Shown here: in pieces, positions 54,298-63,655 of the stretch
Layout of the letters: every line of letters begins with the position of its first letter
How positions within the stretch are numbered: position 1 is the stretch's first letter
NCBI RefSeq assembly: GCF_009800965.1
Contig: NZ_WUAF01000003.1
Span: forward strand, 186,001 to 250,000
Origin: Cognatazoarcus halotolerans
GTDB taxonomy: Bacteria > Pseudomonadota > Gammaproteobacteria > Burkholderiales > Rhodocyclaceae
Length of the DNA: 64,000 bases
Reading direction: 5' to 3'
Position numbers and translations under genes: made by a program
Notes under the pieces: generated by a model
The model's input: the letters and a program-made list of their open reading frames with translations, nothing else
What the model was told of the DNA's origin: nothing
Database searches by the model: none

Positions 54298-54807
54298 ATG
54301 ATCGCCCGCCATCTGCTTCGTCAGCATCACCTCGACGCGCTCGATAACCTCCACGCTGCCGGGCTGCTTGCAGCCGACACCTTGCAGGGTTTGTCGACCC
54401 TGTCGCTGCGGCACCTGCAATCGCAAGCCAGTGCCGGCCGCGATCAGGCCCGGGAGATCGCACTCGGCCGGGCCGTTCGTGGCGCAGACCTTGAAGCCTC
54501 GATGGTCGTGGTGCGCGAGTCGATGGAACTGCTCTCGAGCAGCTATGCGCGCTGGGTCGAACTGGTCGAGGCGCAGTTGCAGCTGATGCGACTCGGTGCC
54601 CACGAGGGTCTCGAAGATCTTCGCCGCTGGACTCCGCGCGGTACCGAATTTGCGGTGACGGCCGCCGAGCTGGCGGTGGATGCGGCGGAATCGTCGGCCG
54701 AGCTGGTCGCCGATGCCAGCGTTGCGGCCAGCAAGTTGCTCGAAGAGCAGGTCGAGGCGACTCCCGCTCGTCGCAGCACGCGCCGTCGCTCGGCTCCGGA
54801 CGCCTGA
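54298..54807 (+). CDS. Phasin-family protein
   Basis: This is a 169-residue, helix-rich protein without signal peptide. The long amphipathic helices and the alanine-rich end (AVDAAESSAELVADASVAAS) resemble the phasin_2 pattern. Phasins coat polyhydroxyalkanoate granules. It starts 47 bases after the SNF2 gene and has CACAGGAG upstream. The family call is by composition and pattern, so it is moderately sure. Confidence 0.75.
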   Translation: MIARHLLRQHHLDALDNLHAAGLLAADTLQGLSTLSLRHLQSQASAGRDQAREIALGRAVRGADLEASMVVVRESMELLSSSYARWVELVEAQLQLMRLGAHEGLEDLRRWTPRGTEFAVTAAELAVDAAESSAELVADASVAASKLLEEQVEATPARRSTRRRSAPDA

Positions 54808-54826
54808 AGGCGTGCCCGGTAAATGA

Positions 54827-54852
54827 AAACGGGGCCGCATGCGGCCCCGTTT
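54827..54852. terminator. Bidirectional terminator, perfect 26-base palindrome
   Basis: AAACGGGGCCGCA (54827-54839) is followed directly by its exact complement (54840-54852). It lies between the phasin gene and the convergent PEP-CTERM gene. A-rich and T-rich flanks make it usable as a terminator from both sides. Confidence 0.85.
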
Positions 54853-54869
54853 GATTTCGCACCAGCCGA

Positions 54870-55847
54870 TCAGCTACGACGACGCGAGCGCATCAGACCG
54901 AACAGACCGGCGCCAAGCAGGGCGAGCATGCCGGGCTCAGGCACGGTGCCGGTAGGATCTTCCGGAATGTCGATGGTCGCGAGAGAACCGCCCATCACGT
55001 ACGCATAGTTGAGCACGGCTTGCTCGCCGGCAGCGAGGTCGCCGATGTTGAAGGCGATGCCGATACCGTGGTCGTTCGTCGAGGACGAGGCCTGGCCGCC
55101 AGCAAGGTATACGTCCGGATCGGTGACCGAGCAGCACGAGAACACGATGCCGGTATTGTGCGTGTATGCCGAATCCGAGAACAGGCCGAGCGGGCGGCCG
55201 GAGATCAGGCCGATGGAGCCGACGAAATCACTCTGGCTCACGTCGCCGGCGTCGACGTAATCCCCGTCGTTGTTGGCGTCGATGCCGCGCTGGTTCTGGG
55301 TTGTTGCGCTACCGGTCGCGTTGTTGTCGGGATCGGGGTCGACTGCGCGGGAGATACGCACGTTGACGAGATCGCTCAGCGCGGTGACGGTGGTGCGCAT
55401 GTTGATCCGCTCGTCGCCCGCGTTCATGAAGAACAGATGCTCGATGGCCATCGTGCCTGCCATCGTACCGGTCCAGCGAATCGCGAAATCGGCGACGGTT
55501 CCGCTGACGTCGGTCAGGCTGGTCATTGCGAAGGCTTCGCTGCTACCGACGCTCCCGCCGCTGGTGCTGTTGCTGTTGAACAGCAGGCCACCGGTGCCGA
55601 CGCGCACGCCAAAGCCTTCGAACGGAGTACCCGGTGCGACGTAGTCGGTATTCTGATCGAAGGTCGCAGTGCCGGAGGGGTCGTAGATCAGGCCCGGACG
55701 GATGGTGTTGTTGCCGAGCGTACCGTCATCACTGACGGTGAACTGCACATAATTGTTGTTGATGGTGATCGGGGTTGCCAGTGCTGCCGTCGAGCCCAGC
55801 AGTGCCGAACCGGCAGCCAGCGCTGCCACGAGGACTTTCAATTTCAT
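54870..55847 (-). CDS. PEP-CTERM protein of unknown function
   Basis: This is a 325-residue exported protein: signal peptide (LVAALAAGSALLGSTAALA), a beta-rich, Asp/Asn/Gly-rich body with calcium-binding-like stretches (DPDPDNNATGSA, DANNDGDYVDAGD) and the sorting tail VPEPGMLALLGAGLFGLM before RSRRRS. The GAGAAGCAG before the ATG is a good ribosome binding site. It is probably anchored or released at the surface after exosortase processing. No enzyme motif is seen. Confidence 0.9.
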   Translation of the reverse strand: MKLKVLVAALAAGSALLGSTAALATPITINNNYVQFTVSDDGTLGNNTIRPGLIYDPSGTATFDQNTDYVAPGTPFEGFGVRVGTGGLLFNSNSTSGGSVGSSEAFAMTSLTDVSGTVADFAIRWTGTMAGTMAIEHLFFMNAGDERINMRTTVTALSDLVNVRISRAVDPDPDNNATGSATTQNQRGIDANNDGDYVDAGDVSQSDFVGSIGLISGRPLGLFSDSAYTHNTGIVFSCCSVTDPDVYLAGGQASSSTNDHGIGIAFNIGDLAAGEQAVLNYAYVMGGSLATIDIPEDPTGTVPEPGMLALLGAGLFGLMRSRRRS

Positions 55848-55891
55848 CTGCTTCTCCTGAGTGAGTTCCGAATGAATCGTAGTCGCCGCTA

Positions 55892-55908
55892 CGCAAATTC
55901 GGTGCCAG
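55892..55908 (-). promoter_or_regulatory. Sigma-54 promoter of the second PEP-CTERM gene
   Basis: Read on the minus strand: CTGGCACCGAATTTGCG, an almost perfect -24/-12 element with GG and GC ten bases apart. The -12 GC lies 46 bases before the ATG, close to the 48 bases seen for the VWA PEP-CTERM gene. Confidence 0.78.
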
Positions 55909-56063
55909 AGAAGTCTCGATTGGATACAAATTACTGATTTGGCGGGGCAAAAAACTTTGGCTTCGCGAAATGTGTGTCGTCCGCAACGGCGGCCATGGGC
56001 AGAATGTAAATTCTATCGACACATATTCAGCCCATGTGACCTGCTCCTGCCGCGCAAGTCGAG

Positions 56064-56095
56064 GCATCACGGGGCTTTGCGCGACCCCGTGATGC
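56064..56095 (-). terminator. Hairpin after the DUF3683 oxidoreductase
   Basis: GCATCACGGGG (56064-56074) pairs perfectly with CCCCGTGATGC (56085-56095), loop 10. It lies 9 bases after the stop of the large minus-strand gene. There is no T-run; probable terminator. Confidence 0.6.
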
Positions 56096-56104
56096 ATCCT
56101 GCGT

Positions 56105-59100
56105 TCAGAGCAGAACCCGTTCTATGCCACCCGAATTGACACGCTTGACATAATCCGGCATCCAGTCCTCGCCGAGCAGGTTCCTGGCGATCTCGATGAC
56201 GATGTAGTCGGCATCCACGCCGCCTGCATCGTCTGCGTAACGGCTAAGGCCCTGCAGGCAGCTCGGGCAGGAGGTGAGCACCTTGACCCTGGCGGTGACG
56301 TCGTCACCGCGCAGCGCCGCCGCGCCTTTCTCGATCTCTTCCTGCTTGCGTGAGCGCACCTGGGTCGAGATGTCGGGCCGGGCCACGGCGAGGGTGCCCG
56401 ATTCGCCGCAGCAGCGGTCCGAGAGGTCCACCCGCGTGCCCATCAGCTCGTTGGCCACCTTGATGCCGGAGTGGATCTTCATCGGGGTGTGGCAGGGTTC
56501 GTGGTACATGTACTTGGTACCGGTGATGCCGTCCAGCTTGACGCCCTTTTCCATGAGGTATTCATGGATGTCGACGAGGCGGCAGCCCGGGAAGATCTTC
56601 TCGAACTGGTACTTCTGCAACTGATCCATGCAGGTGCCGCAGGACACCACCACGGTCTTGATGTCGAGGTAGTTGAGCGTGTTGGCAACGCGGTGGAACA
56701 GCACCCGGTTGTCGGTGGTGATCTTCTGGCCCTTGTCTTCCTCGCCGGCGGCGGTCTGCGGATAGCCGCAGCACAGGTAGCCCGGCGGCAGCACCGTGGT
56801 GGCCCCGACGTGGTAGAGCATGGCCTGGGTGGCCAGACCAACCTGGCTGAACAGGCGCTCGGAGCCGCAACCCGGGAAGTAGAACACCGCGTCCGATTCA
56901 TCCCGCTTGACCTGCGGGTTGCGGATCACCGGGATGATCTTGTCGTCCTCGATGTCGAGCAGCGCGCGGCTGGTGCGTTTGGGCAGATTGCCCGGCATCG
57001 GCTTGTTGATGAAGTGGATCACCTGCGCCTTGAGCGGTGCCTTGCCAAGCGTGGCCGGCGGTGCCTTGACCTGTTCCTGGATGAGGCCGAGCGACTTGCC
57101 GACGTTGTGCGCCATGCGCTGCGCCTTGTAGCCCCACTCGATCATGCCGGTGCGGATCAGCTTGATGGTGGCCGGGTCCTTGACTGTCAGGAAGGCCATC
57201 GCCGCGGCCTTGCCGGGGTTGAAGGACTTCTTGCCCTGCTTGCGCAGCAGGTTGCGCATCTTGATCGAGACATCGCCGAAGTCGATGTCCACCGGGCAGG
57301 GCTTCTCGCACTTGTGGCACACCGTGCAGTGGTCGGCCACGTCCTCGAACTCGGCCCAATGGGCCAGCGATACGCCACGGCGGGTCTGCTCCTCGTAGAG
57401 CATCGCCTCGATCAGCAGCGAGGTGGAGAGGATCTTGTTGCGTGGGCTGTACAGCAGGTTGGCGCGCGGCACATGGGTGGAGCACACCGGCTTGCACTTG
57501 CCGCAGCGCAGGCAGTCCTTGATGTCATGCGCGATCTCGCCGATCTCGGTCTGCTCCATGATCAGCGACTCGTGCCCCATGAGGTTGAAGCTGGGGGTGT
57601 AGGCACGATCGAGGTTGGCGCCGGGCATGAGTTTGCCGCGGTTGAAGTGGCCTTTCGGGTCGACCTTCTGCTTGTAGTCCCGGAAGTTCGACATCTCGGC
57701 GTCGGTGAGATAGTCGAGCTTGGTGATGCCGATGCCGTGTTCGCCCGAGATGACCCCGTCGAGCGAGCGCGCCAGCGCCATGATGCGATCGACCGCCTTG
57801 TAGGCCGTCTGCAGCATCTCGTAGTTGTCGGAGTTGACCGGGATGTTGGTGTGCACGTTGCCGTCGCCAGCGTGCATGTGCAGCGCCACGAAGACGCGGC
57901 CGCGCAGCACCTCGGCGTGGATCTGCTCGATGCGCTCGATCACCGGCCCGAAGACCTTGCCTTCGAAAATCTTGTCGAGCCGCGGCTTGAGCTCGGTCTT
58001 CCAGGAGGTGCGTACCGAGTAGTCCTGCAGGCGGTGGAACAGCACCGGGTCCGCCGCGGTATTGACCAGCGCGCCGGCCGCCACGCCGTACTCGCCGAAT
58101 GCCGCCTCGGCCTCGGCCAGCGGAGTGTCGAGATTGTCCAGCAGCCACTGCCAGCGCCGACGCACGCTGGCCACGTAATCGAGCGCCGATTGGCGACGGT
58201 CGCCGATGACCATGCCGCTCTCGAGCACCTCGTCGCCCTGGTCGAGCGGCAGTTCGCCGCCGAGGAGTTCGGCCAGCGCATCGCACAGGGCGAGCTTGTT
58301 CTGCGTGGATAGTTCGATGTTGATGCGCTCGATGCCGTCGCAGTAGTCGCCCATGCGCGGTAACGGAATCACCACGTCCTCGTTGATCTTGAAGGCGTTG
58401 GTGTGGCGCGAGATCGCGGCGGTGCGGGCGCGGTCCAGCCAGAAGCGCTTGCGCTGCTCGGGGCTGACCGCGATGAAGCCTTCGGAACCACGCGCGTTGG
58501 TCATGCGGACCATCTCGGAGGCCGCGGTCATCACCGCGGTCTCGTCGTGGCCGACGATGTCGCCGATCAGCACCATCTTCGGGCGGCCGTGGCGTTTGGC
58601 CTTGGTGGTGTAGCCCACCGCATTCACATAGCGCTCGTCGAGGTGTTCGAGACCGGCGAGCTGCACGCCGAGGCGGTGGCCTTCGCCGCCCGGCTTGAAC
58701 CAGTCGGTGATCTCGACGATCGCCGGCACCGCCTCGCGGACCTGGCCGAAGAACTCGAGGCACACGGTGCGGGTGACCGGTGGCATCTTGTGCAGCACCC
58801 AGCGGGCCGCCACGATCAGGCCGTCGGTGCCTTCCTTCTGTACCCCAGGCACGCCGCCGAGGAACTTGTCGGTGACGTCCTTGCCGAGCCCGTCTTTGCG
58901 GCAGGCTGCGCCGGGCATCGACAGCGTTTCCTCGGCGAGCAACCGGCTGCCGGTGGGGTCGAAGCGCCGCAGGCGGAAGTGCACCGTCTCCTGCTCGTGG
59001 ATCTTGCCGAAGTTGTGGTCGAGGCGCTCCACCTCAAGCCAGTTGCCGTCGGGCGTGACCATCTTCCACCACGCCAGGTTGTCCAGCGCGGTGCCCCACA

Positions 59101-59995
59101 GCACCGCCTTCTTGCCGCCGGCGTTCATCGCCACGTTGCCGCCGATGCACGAAGCGCTGGCGGAAGTGGGATCGACTGCGAAGACGCGGCCGGCCAGCGT
59201 GGCCGCCTCGGCCACGCGCTCGGTCACCACGCCCGCGCCGGTGCGGATCGTCGCGTAGGGTTTGTCGGGGGCGCCGGGCAGGCCGGGCAGCAGGGATTCC
59301 TCGACCGGGCCGATCGAGATCAGCTTTTCGGTGTTGATGACCGCGGAGTGTGCGTCGAGCGGGATCGCGCCGCCGGTGTAGCCGGTGCCGCCGCCACGCG
59401 GGATGATGGTCAGGCCGAGCTCGATGCAGCTCTTCACCAGCGGCGCCATTTCCTCCTCGGTGTCCGGGTAGAGGACCACGAAGGGGTATTCCACCCGCCA
59501 GTCGGTTGCGTCGGTGACGTGCGAGACCCGTGCATGGCCGTCGAAACAGATGTTGTCCTTGCGGGTGTGGCGGGCCAGCGCACGCTGGGCCTTGCGGCGC
59601 AGCATCAGGGTGTCGACGAAGAAACGCTCGAAACCATCCACCGCCTCGCCGGCCGCCTTGACCAGGCGCTCCACCTTCTGCGCGCGCTCGGGGTCGTCGG
59701 CGGCGGATTCGCGGCGGCGCTTGTCGACCTCGGCGAGGCGGTGCCGCAGCGCCTTGACCAGCGCTTCGCGGCGGCCCTGGTTCTCGAGCAGGTCGTCCTG
59801 CAGGTAGGGGTTGCGCTGCACCACCCAGATGTCGCCGAGCACTTCGTAGAGCATCCGCGCCGAGCGGCCGGTCACCCGCTCCTTGCGCAGTTCGTCGACG
59901 ATCTGCCAGGCATCGTCGCCGAGCTGGCGGATGACGATCTCGCGATCCGAGTAGGAGGTGTAGTTGTAGGGAATCTCGCGCAGGCGTTGGGTCAT
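56105..59995 (-). CDS. Multidomain DUF3683/FAD-linked oxidoreductase with Fe-S and CCG domains
   Basis: This is a 1296-residue fusion. Residues 1-130 are DUF3683 ([20 protein letters not shown]). A PCMH-type FAD-binding domain follows (about 165-400; [20 protein letters not shown]), then the FAD-oxidase C domain (to about 800; [29 protein letters not shown]). Two [4Fe-4S] motifs lie near residues 826 ([11 protein letters not shown]) and 890 ([12 protein letters not shown]). Cysteine-rich CCG repeats follow from about 1039 ([30 protein letters not shown]). It looks like a D-lactate/glycolate-type dehydrogenase that has absorbed its iron-sulfur subunits. The substrate is unknown; 2-hydroxy acids are likely. 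Confidence 0.93.
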   Translation of the reverse strand: MTQRLREIPYNYTSYSDREIVIRQLGDDAWQIVDELRKERVTGRSARMLYEVLGDIWVVQRNPYLQDDLLENQGRREALVKALRHRLAEVDKRRRESAADDPERAQKVERLVKAAGEAVDGFERFFVDTLMLRRKAQRALARHTRKDNICFDGHARVSHVTDATDWRVEYPFVVLYPDTEEEMAPLVKSCIELGLTIIPRGGGTGYTGGAIPLDAHSAVINTEKLISIGPVEESLLPGLPGAPDKPYATIRTGAGVVTERVAEAATLAGRVFAVDPTSASASCIGGNVAMNAGGKKAVLWGTALDNLAWWKMVTPDGNWLEVERLDHNFGKIHEQETVHFRLRRFDPTGSRLLAEETLSMPGAACRKDGLGKDVTDKFLGGVPGVQKEGTDGLIVAARWVLHKMPPVTRTVCLEFFGQVREAVPAIVEITDWFKPGGEGHRLGVQLAGLEHLDERYVNAVGYTTKAKRHGRPKMVLIGDIVGHDETAVMTAASEMVRMTNARGSEGFIAVSPEQRKRFWLDRARTAAISRHTNAFKINEDVVIPLPRMGDYCDGIERINIELSTQNKLALCDALAELLGGELPLDQGDEVLESGMVIGDRRQSALDYVASVRRRWQWLLDNLDTPLAEAEAAFGEYGVAAGALVNTAADPVLFHRLQDYSVRTSWKTELKPRLDKIFEGKVFGPVIERIEQIHAEVLRGRVFVALHMHAGDGNVHTNIPVNSDNYEMLQTAYKAVDRIMALARSLDGVISGEHGIGITKLDYLTDAEMSNFRDYKQKVDPKGHFNRGKLMPGANLDRAYTPSFNLMGHESLIMEQTEIGEIAHDIKDCLRCGKCKPVCSTHVPRANLLYSPRNKILSTSLLIEAMLYEEQTRRGVSLAHWAEFEDVADHCTVCHKCEKPCPVDIDFGDVSIKMRNLLRKQGKKSFNPGKAAAMAFLTVKDPATIKLIRTGMIEWGYKAQRMAHNVGKSLGLIQEQVKAPPATLGKAPLKAQVIHFINKPMPGNLPKRTSRALLDIEDDKIIPVIRNPQVKRDESDAVFYFPGCGSERLFSQVGLATQAMLYHVGATTVLPPGYLCCGYPQTAAGEEDKGQKITTDNRVLFHRVANTLNYLDIKTVVVSCGTCMDQLQKYQFEKIFPGCRLVDIHEYLMEKGVKLDGITGTKYMYHEPCHTPMKIHSGIKVANELMGTRVDLSDRCCGESGTLAVARPDISTQVRSRKQEEIEKGAAALRGDDVTARVKVLTSCPSCLQGLSRYADDAGGVDADYIVIEIARNLLGEDWMPDYVKRVNSGGIERVLL

Positions 59996-60258
59996 GGGTT
60001 ACCTGGACTGGTGCTGCCGGGGAAACCCTCGATTTTATCGGACTGCATTGCAAGATGCAGAAAAAATCAAGACCTTACGGTGCCAGTGGGCTTTATGCCG
60101 TCAAAGGCGGGCAGCCCTTCGGCACCGGCCGGGAGCAGGCCTGTGGCGGCGCCAGCCTGCCTCGAATCCGGCCTCGGGCCGGCCGCGAATGCGATCCCCC
60201 GCGTCGCTGAGTCCGCCGGACGGGCGACGATCAGGCGCCCCGACCAGGCTTTCGACGG

Positions 60259-60609
60259 TCAGCCGACCGCTGCGGTCAGCGCGATCTCCACCCGCCAGCC
60301 CGGCGCCGCCAGGCCCGCGACCCGCACGCAGGCACGGCACGGAGCGGTCCCTTCCGGCAGCCAGTCGTCCCACACCTCGTTCATGCCGTCGTAGTCGGCC
60401 ATCTCGGTGAGGTAGATGGTGGCCATGAGGATGCGCTCTTTGCTCGAGCCGGCGCGCGCGAGCAAGGCGTCGATGCTGGCGAGGATCTCGCGGGTCTGGG
60501 TGCGGATGTCGGTGCCCTCACTGCTGGGGACTTCCACCGTGTAGAGCGTGCCGCCGTGGGTCACGATGTCGGAATAGCGGCGGGTGGTGCCGTAGCGCTG
60601 GATGTCCAT
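60259..60609 (-). CDS. RidA-family protein (reactive imine deaminase)
   Basis: This is a 116-residue YjgF/YER057c/UK114 protein. The ATG at 60609 follows GGAGATTTGCAG; the longer frame is an artefact. The C-terminal CRACVRVAGLAAPGWRVEIA holds the active-site Arg region of the family. RidA proteins hydrolyse reactive enamine/imine intermediates. It precedes the DUF3683 gene on the same strand with a 263-base gap in which I see no other gene. Confidence 0.9.
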   Translation of the reverse strand: MDIQRYGTTRRYSDIVTHGGTLYTVEVPSSEGTDIRTQTREILASIDALLARAGSSKERILMATIYLTEMADYDGMNEVWDDWLPEGTAPCRACVRVAGLAAPGWRVEIALTAAVG

Positions 60610-61063
60610 CTGCAAATCTCCAAGTGATTCAAACGATCGTTTTAGCAATTTTTTAGGGATTGGTGACTGAAGTCTTAAGAGCGCGTCGGAATGTCGAACC
60701 GTAGTCTGCATACCCATGAAGCCAGGCCTCAGCCTGACAGGAAACGACACCATGGAAGACGCGAGACGCGACATGCTAACGAAACTCCCGAGCCTTGTCG
60801 GCAGTGGTGCCGGCGATGTGACCGCGCCAGCGGCTGCAGGTAACGCCTGGTTCGCACGAGGGTTTGACCGGTGCTCCTGCCGGTCTGCGCCGCCGGCGTC
60901 CGCAGCGCGACGCTTCGTTGCGAGCGCGCCCGCTGCGTCGGGCCTTCTCATGGTGGCCGCCATCCAGATGCCGAAACCCGATTTTGCTGCCCCGGCCCAT
61001 CCGCCCGGCCGGGCCGGCGAACACTTATCCAGGCGGAAACCCATCCACAAGACGGAGCGCTAC
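60610..61063. other. Long upstream region of the cytochrome gene, no gene supported
   Basis: This 454-base gap lies between divergent RidA and cytochrome genes. The plus frame is open from 60716 into the cytochrome gene, but the stretch is low-information, lacks a ribosome binding site and is interrupted by the obvious signal-peptide start at 61064. It has only a small hairpin (60866-60871 with 60880-60885). The promoter was not identified. Confidence 0.5.
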
Positions 61064-61564
61064 ATGAAGAAGTCACTCATCGCATTGTTACTGGCCACCT
61101 TTGCCCTCGGCGCTGTTGCGCATGCAGGCGGGGATGGCGGTCTGGTCGATCGCGGGCGTTACCTGCTGGCGGTCGGCGGCTGCAACGATTGCCACACCCC
61201 CGGCTTCGCCCAGCGTGGCGAGCAGATTCCCGAGACCGAGCGGCTGACCGGCATGGCGGTCGGTTTCAGCGGTCCCTGGGGCGTCAGCTACCCGGCCAAC
61301 CTGCGTCTCGTCGCGGCCGGCCTTAGCGAATCGGAGTGGCTTGCGCGCAGTCGCCGTGGCGGTTTGCCGCCGATGCCCTGGGGTGCGCTGAAGGCGATGA
61401 GCGACAAGGATCAGCGTGCCGTCTATCGCTACCTGCGTCATCTCGGTGCAAGTGGCGAAGCCGCGCCGGCCGCGTTGCCACCGGGCGCGCCGATTCCGAC
61501 GCCGCACTTCGTCTTCGTCCCGCAACCGCCCACCACCGTGACACTCGGCCAACTGGCCCACTGA
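61064..61564 (+). CDS. Small periplasmic c-type cytochrome
   Basis: This is a 166-residue monoheme cytochrome c. The signal peptide is SLIALLLATFALGAVAHA (cleavage after about residue 21). The heme site C40-N-D-C43-H44 is in GGCNDCHTPG. Met residues in GGLPPMPWGALKAM are candidate sixth ligands. A proline-rich C-terminal tail (AALPPGAPIPTPHFVFVPQP) extends beyond the core. GACGGAGCG precedes the ATG. It is probably an electron carrier for a neighbouring or distant dehydrogenase. Confidence 0.92.
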   Translation: MKKSLIALLLATFALGAVAHAGGDGGLVDRGRYLLAVGGCNDCHTPGFAQRGEQIPETERLTGMAVGFSGPWGVSYPANLRLVAAGLSESEWLARSRRGGLPPMPWGALKAMSDKDQRAVYRYLRHLGASGEAAPAALPPGAPIPTPHFVFVPQPPTTVTLGQLAH

Positions 61565-61603
61565 GTAGTGCCCACCCGATTTCATTTCAAAGAGGATTTG
61601 ACC

Positions 61604-62305
61604 ATGAGTTTCATTCGTTCCGTATCCGCTGCCCGTGCCCCGCGCCATGATCTGTATGTCGGCATCCACAAGGGCATGCGCGCCTTCATGTGCGAGACAC
61701 TGCGTCGTCTTGGATGCATGGACCCCGACGATGATGTAGAGCTTGCCGAGACCCTCGACGGCGTGAGCCTGTTGCTCGATTTCTGCCGCGGTCATCTGGA
61801 GCACGAGAACGCGGTGATCCACCCCGCGCTCGAAGCGCACCGGGCCGGCGCCGCGCAGCAGGCCAGCGAGGACCACGCCGATCACGAGACCAGCCTGGCC
61901 ATCATCTCGGCGCAGATCGCCCAGGTTCGCGAAAGCAGCGGATGTACCCGGACGCGCGCCGCGCTGCGTCTGTACCGGCTGCTGGCGATCTTCGTCGGCG
62001 AGAACTTCCTGCACATGCATATGGAAGAAACGGACCACAACGAAGCGCTCTGGCTGGCCTGTTCGGATGCCGAGCTGATCGAACTGGAGCACCGTATCCA
62101 CGCCATGATCCAACCTGCCGAGATGGCTCTGGCGCTACGCTGGATGATCCCGGCGATGACCCCGGCCGAGCGGCTCGCGGTGATGGGGCCGTTGCGCGAG
62201 GCGGTTCCGCCTGCGGTGTTCGAGTCCTTGCTCGACGATGTGCGTCCTCATCTCGATGCGCGGGCGCTGGCCAAGCTGGAGAGTGGCCTGCGCCGCGCTG
62301 CCTGA
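61604..62305 (+). CDS. Hemerythrin-like (HHE) protein
   Basis: This is a 233-residue four-helix protein with histidines in the diiron pattern: HDLYVGIHKGMRAFM, HLEHENAVIHPALEAH, HADHETSLAI and HMHMEETDHNEALW. Such proteins bind O2, NO or reactive oxygen through a diiron site, or act as iron-linked repair factors (YtfE-like). It starts 40 bases after the cytochrome stop with AGAGGATTT as ribosome binding site, so the two are probably co-transcribed. Confidence 0.88.
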   Translation: MSFIRSVSAARAPRHDLYVGIHKGMRAFMCETLRRLGCMDPDDDVELAETLDGVSLLLDFCRGHLEHENAVIHPALEAHRAGAAQQASEDHADHETSLAIISAQIAQVRESSGCTRTRAALRLYRLLAIFVGENFLHMHMEETDHNEALWLACSDAELIELEHRIHAMIQPAEMALALRWMIPAMTPAERLAVMGPLREAVPPAVFESLLDDVRPHLDARALAKLESGLRRAA

Positions 62306-62314
62306 GGCGACCGT

Positions 62315-63655
62315 TCAGCCCTCGCCCTCGAGAACGACCGGGCGCGCCAGCGCCAGCCGGAAGCGCCCGCGTCCGGTCTTCTCGATGCGTAGATGTTCGC
62401 AGCGGTCGGCCAGGCGGCGCGACAGCAGGATCAGCCGCGCGTCGAGGTTGTCACACAGTTCAGGCAATTTGAGGCCGAGGTCGAGGCGCAGCTCACGGTT
62501 GGAGAACTCGCTGCGGCCGCTGTCGGCGTGTTCGCGCAGAAGCTTCCAGAGGATCGCGCCGGCGACGCCCTTGATGAGGTATTCGTCGTCGAGGAAGACG
62601 CTGTTGTCGCGCCCGAAGTGTCTGACCCGCAGGGCCGCCCCTTGGCCAACCGCGGCGGGTGCGGCCGGTGCGGCGCCTTCTTCCCCGGTTGTGGATTGCA
62701 GCGCGCACATGGCAAAGCCGACCTGTGCGCACAGCGCCACCAGTGCGTCCTCGAGGTCGTAGCCGAAGCGGCATTGCTGGTCGCTTTCGATGTAGAGCAC
62801 CGCCATCAGGCGCTCGCCGGCGAGGATCGGCACCGCCAGCTGGCTGGATGGCTCGGCCAGGCCCGGCAGCGGGATCTCGGTTTCCAGTTCGTCGGCCAGT
62901 TCGCCCTTTTCGATCTGTTCGCGGATCGCACGTCCATAGGCGTACTCCGCAGCCGGAAATATGATGCGGATCGGTGTGCGCTCGCGCGCCGCTACGCCGA
63001 TCACGCCCACGCCGACGGGAATCTCGGCGCCCGCGCCGGAGCTTGCGTAACCGCGGCTGGCGACAATGTAGAGTCGCTGGCCGCCCTCGTCGACCATCAG
63101 GAGCATCTGGTGATCCAGTGCAAAGTGGCGTTCGAGACAGCTGCCGAAGGTGTCGATGAGACCGTCCAGGCTGCGGCATTCGCGCAGCGCATCGACGCTG
63201 CGGCGCAGCGCCGGCAGCAGTGCCGGCCCGATCTCCGCAGGAGGCAGTTCCCGCCCCGGCAGCGCCTCGATGGCGAGCACCCGGTAGATGTCGGCGCCGA
63301 GCAGCCGGAACACCCCGGTCATGCCGGTCTGCGAGGCGATGCCGGCGAGCTTGGCCTTCATGCGCTCGAACAGCGCGCCGGACGTTTCGGTGCGCAGGTA
63401 GCGGATGGTGATGCGATAGCGCGCCGCGGTGTCGGGGTCCATCATCAGGACCGTTGCCTGCGGATTGGCGAGGATGTTCTCGCGGGTCTTGTTGAAGAAC
63501 TGGAAGGACAGCGCGACGTGGTCCTGGTCTACGTACATCAGCTGCGAGATGTAGGTGACGTTGGGCGTGCCGTCCGGGCTGCTGGTGGCGATGCCTGACG
63601 GCACGACGCCCTCGAGGCAGTTGCGCAGCGAATCCATGCTGATGAGGCGGTTCAT
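62315..63655 (-). CDS. PNPOx-like/GAF protein with C-terminal winged-helix-like domain
   Basis: This is a 446-residue cytoplasmic protein. Residues about 1-140 resemble a flavin-binding pyridoxamine 5'-phosphate oxidase-like domain (GIATSSPDGTPNVTYISQL; KTRENILANPQATVLMMD), about 160-340 a GAF domain (SLDGLIDTFGSCLERHFALD, LAVPILAGERLMAVLYIES), and the last 110 a domain with VFLDDEYLIKGVAGAILWKL that looks like a winged helix. The start (63655) overlaps the upstream gene's stop. It probably senses a small molecule or redox state and regulates genes; the target is not known. Confidence 0.82.
   Translation of the reverse strand: MNRLISMDSLRNCLEGVVPSGIATSSPDGTPNVTYISQLMYVDQDHVALSFQFFNKTRENILANPQATVLMMDPDTAARYRITIRYLRTETSGALFERMKAKLAGIASQTGMTGVFRLLGADIYRVLAIEALPGRELPPAEIGPALLPALRRSVDALRECRSLDGLIDTFGSCLERHFALDHQMLLMVDEGGQRLYIVASRGYASSGAGAEIPVGVGVIGVAARERTPIRIIFPAAEYAYGRAIREQIEKGELADELETEIPLPGLAEPSSQLAVPILAGERLMAVLYIESDQQCRFGYDLEDALVALCAQVGFAMCALQSTTGEEGAAPAAPAAVGQGAALRVRHFGRDNSVFLDDEYLIKGVAGAILWKLLREHADSGRSEFSNRELRLDLGLKLPELCDNLDARLILLSRRLADRCEHLRIEKTGRGRFRLALARPVVLEGEG

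Noticed and set aside
60716-61063. 116-residue N-terminal extension of the cytochrome
   Set aside because: The signal peptide with its ribosome binding site starts at 61064; the extension is low-complexity and would bury the leader.
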